NCBI GenBank assembly: GCA_964423505.1
Contig: CAYREX010000014.1
Span: forward strand, 1 to 64,000
Direction of reading: 5' to 3'
Source of the DNA: CAYREX01 sp964423505
GTDB lineage: Bacteria; Fermentibacterota; Fermentibacteria; Fermentibacterales; JCC-6
DNA: 64,000 nt
In this document: in pieces, positions 63,764 through 64,000 of the stretch
How the letters are laid out: every line of letters begins with the position of its first letter
Numbering within the stretch: the stretch's first letter is position 1
The notes under the pieces: generated by a model
Told to the model about the DNA's origin: nothing
Seen by the model: the letters and a program-made list of their open reading frames with translations, nothing else
Databases searched by the model: none
Made by a program: the position numbers and the translations under genes

Positions 63764-64000
63764 CCAGGAGCGTCGAGGAGGGCAGCTTCTGGGACCACCT
63801 GGAGGAGCTCCGGGGAAGGCTCATCAGCGTGCTGGGAACCGTCGCCGCTGCCACCGCGCTCGCCTTCGCCTTCAGCCGGACGCTCATGGGATTCGTCCTC
63901 GCAGGGGGGCCGGAGCAGGTCCAGGCCCTGGCCCCGGCAGAGGCCCTCAGCGCCCACCTGGGCCTCTCCCTGCTGGTAGGTCTGCTGGGTGCCTCCCCGG
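63760..64000 (+). CDS. tatC: Sec-independent translocase subunit TatC, truncated by the window
   Basis: Only the first ~80 residues are present. ATG 63760 overlaps the aroB stop. The family start FWDHLEELRGRLI is clear, followed by the first membrane segment and the first periplasmic loop with LAPAEALSAHL, similar to the conserved Pro-x-Glu region. The 3' end lies outside the window. It forms the receptor of the twin-arginine system, which fits the Tat signal on the phosphoesterase at 35133-35975. Confidence 0.9.
   Translation, partial: MTRSVEEGSFWDHLEELRGRLISVLGTVAAATALAFAFSRTLMGFVLAGGPEQVQALAPAEALSAHLGLSLLVGLLGASP

Overview
The window is a GC-rich, densely packed bacterial chromosome segment with many 4-base start/stop overlaps. 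It encodes outer-membrane barrels, a LolC/E-type permease, lipoproteins, an LpxL-type acyltransferase, and proteases whose C-termini resemble type IX/FlgD-like tails. That indicates a didermic bacterium, most likely from the broad FCB assemblage or a deep relative such as Fermentibacterota, Eisenbacteria or Krumholzibacteriota; the phylum is inference. Arg AGG and Ile ATA codons are common despite the GC content. GTG and TTG starts are frequent, and at least three genes seem to start at CTG. I see no IS elements, CRISPR arrays, phage genes or attachment sites.

Layout. 1-5363 (+): a truncated membrane protein, a DUF2400 protein, tRNA-Phe(GAA), a glycosyltransferase with two GNAT acetyltransferases, and an NfeD/SPFH membrane pair. 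5415-14115 (-): a six-gene overlapping operon running from a soluble PAS/GAF histidine kinase through queA, an RDD-like membrane protein, tgt and an RlmD-type rRNA methylase to a Wzi-like outer-membrane barrel, so queuosine synthesis is combined with envelope and signalling genes. 14217-21859 (+): a lone EIIA protein, a zinc ribbon, guaB, a membrane pseudokinase, carD with a near-consensus promoter, hflX and a flippase-like protein. 21841-23422 (-): a TPR protein and birA. 23517-33151 (+): lipoamide dehydrogenase, mazG, two paralogous secreted subtilases each followed by a GC-rich hairpin, a secreted beta-propeller with no ordinary start codon, and an HWE kinase/response-regulator pair.

33268-38174 (-): a four-gene overlapping envelope operon encoding a LolC/E-like permease, a transglutaminase-like protein, a Tat-exported phosphoesterase and a double aspartyl-protease/PDZ lipoprotein. 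Divergent from it, 38335-47868 (+) holds two giant C25 (gingipain/PorU-like) proteases with a sirtuin gene between them and a TPR/HTH-like gene after them, all four joined by 4-base overlaps. 47953-64000 (+) carries ppdK, a pseudoreceiver-GAF-PAS-GAF-GGDEF protein, two DUF362 proteins flanking an LpxL-type acyltransferase, gpsA, an aminotransferase-V-fold protein without the usual lysine, a GHL10 glycosidase-like protein, an MBL hydrolase, a small barrel, a lipoprotein, a Ca2+/Na+ antiporter, aroB and the start of tatC.

Taken together, the accessory content is about building and processing the cell surface: secreted proteases, barrels, lipoprotein transport, Tat export and phospholipid precursors. 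It is interleaved with housekeeping genes and several degenerate signalling or enzyme folds. The least ordinary parts are the protease-sirtuin operon, the CTG-start genes and the degenerate kinase, receiver and PLP folds.
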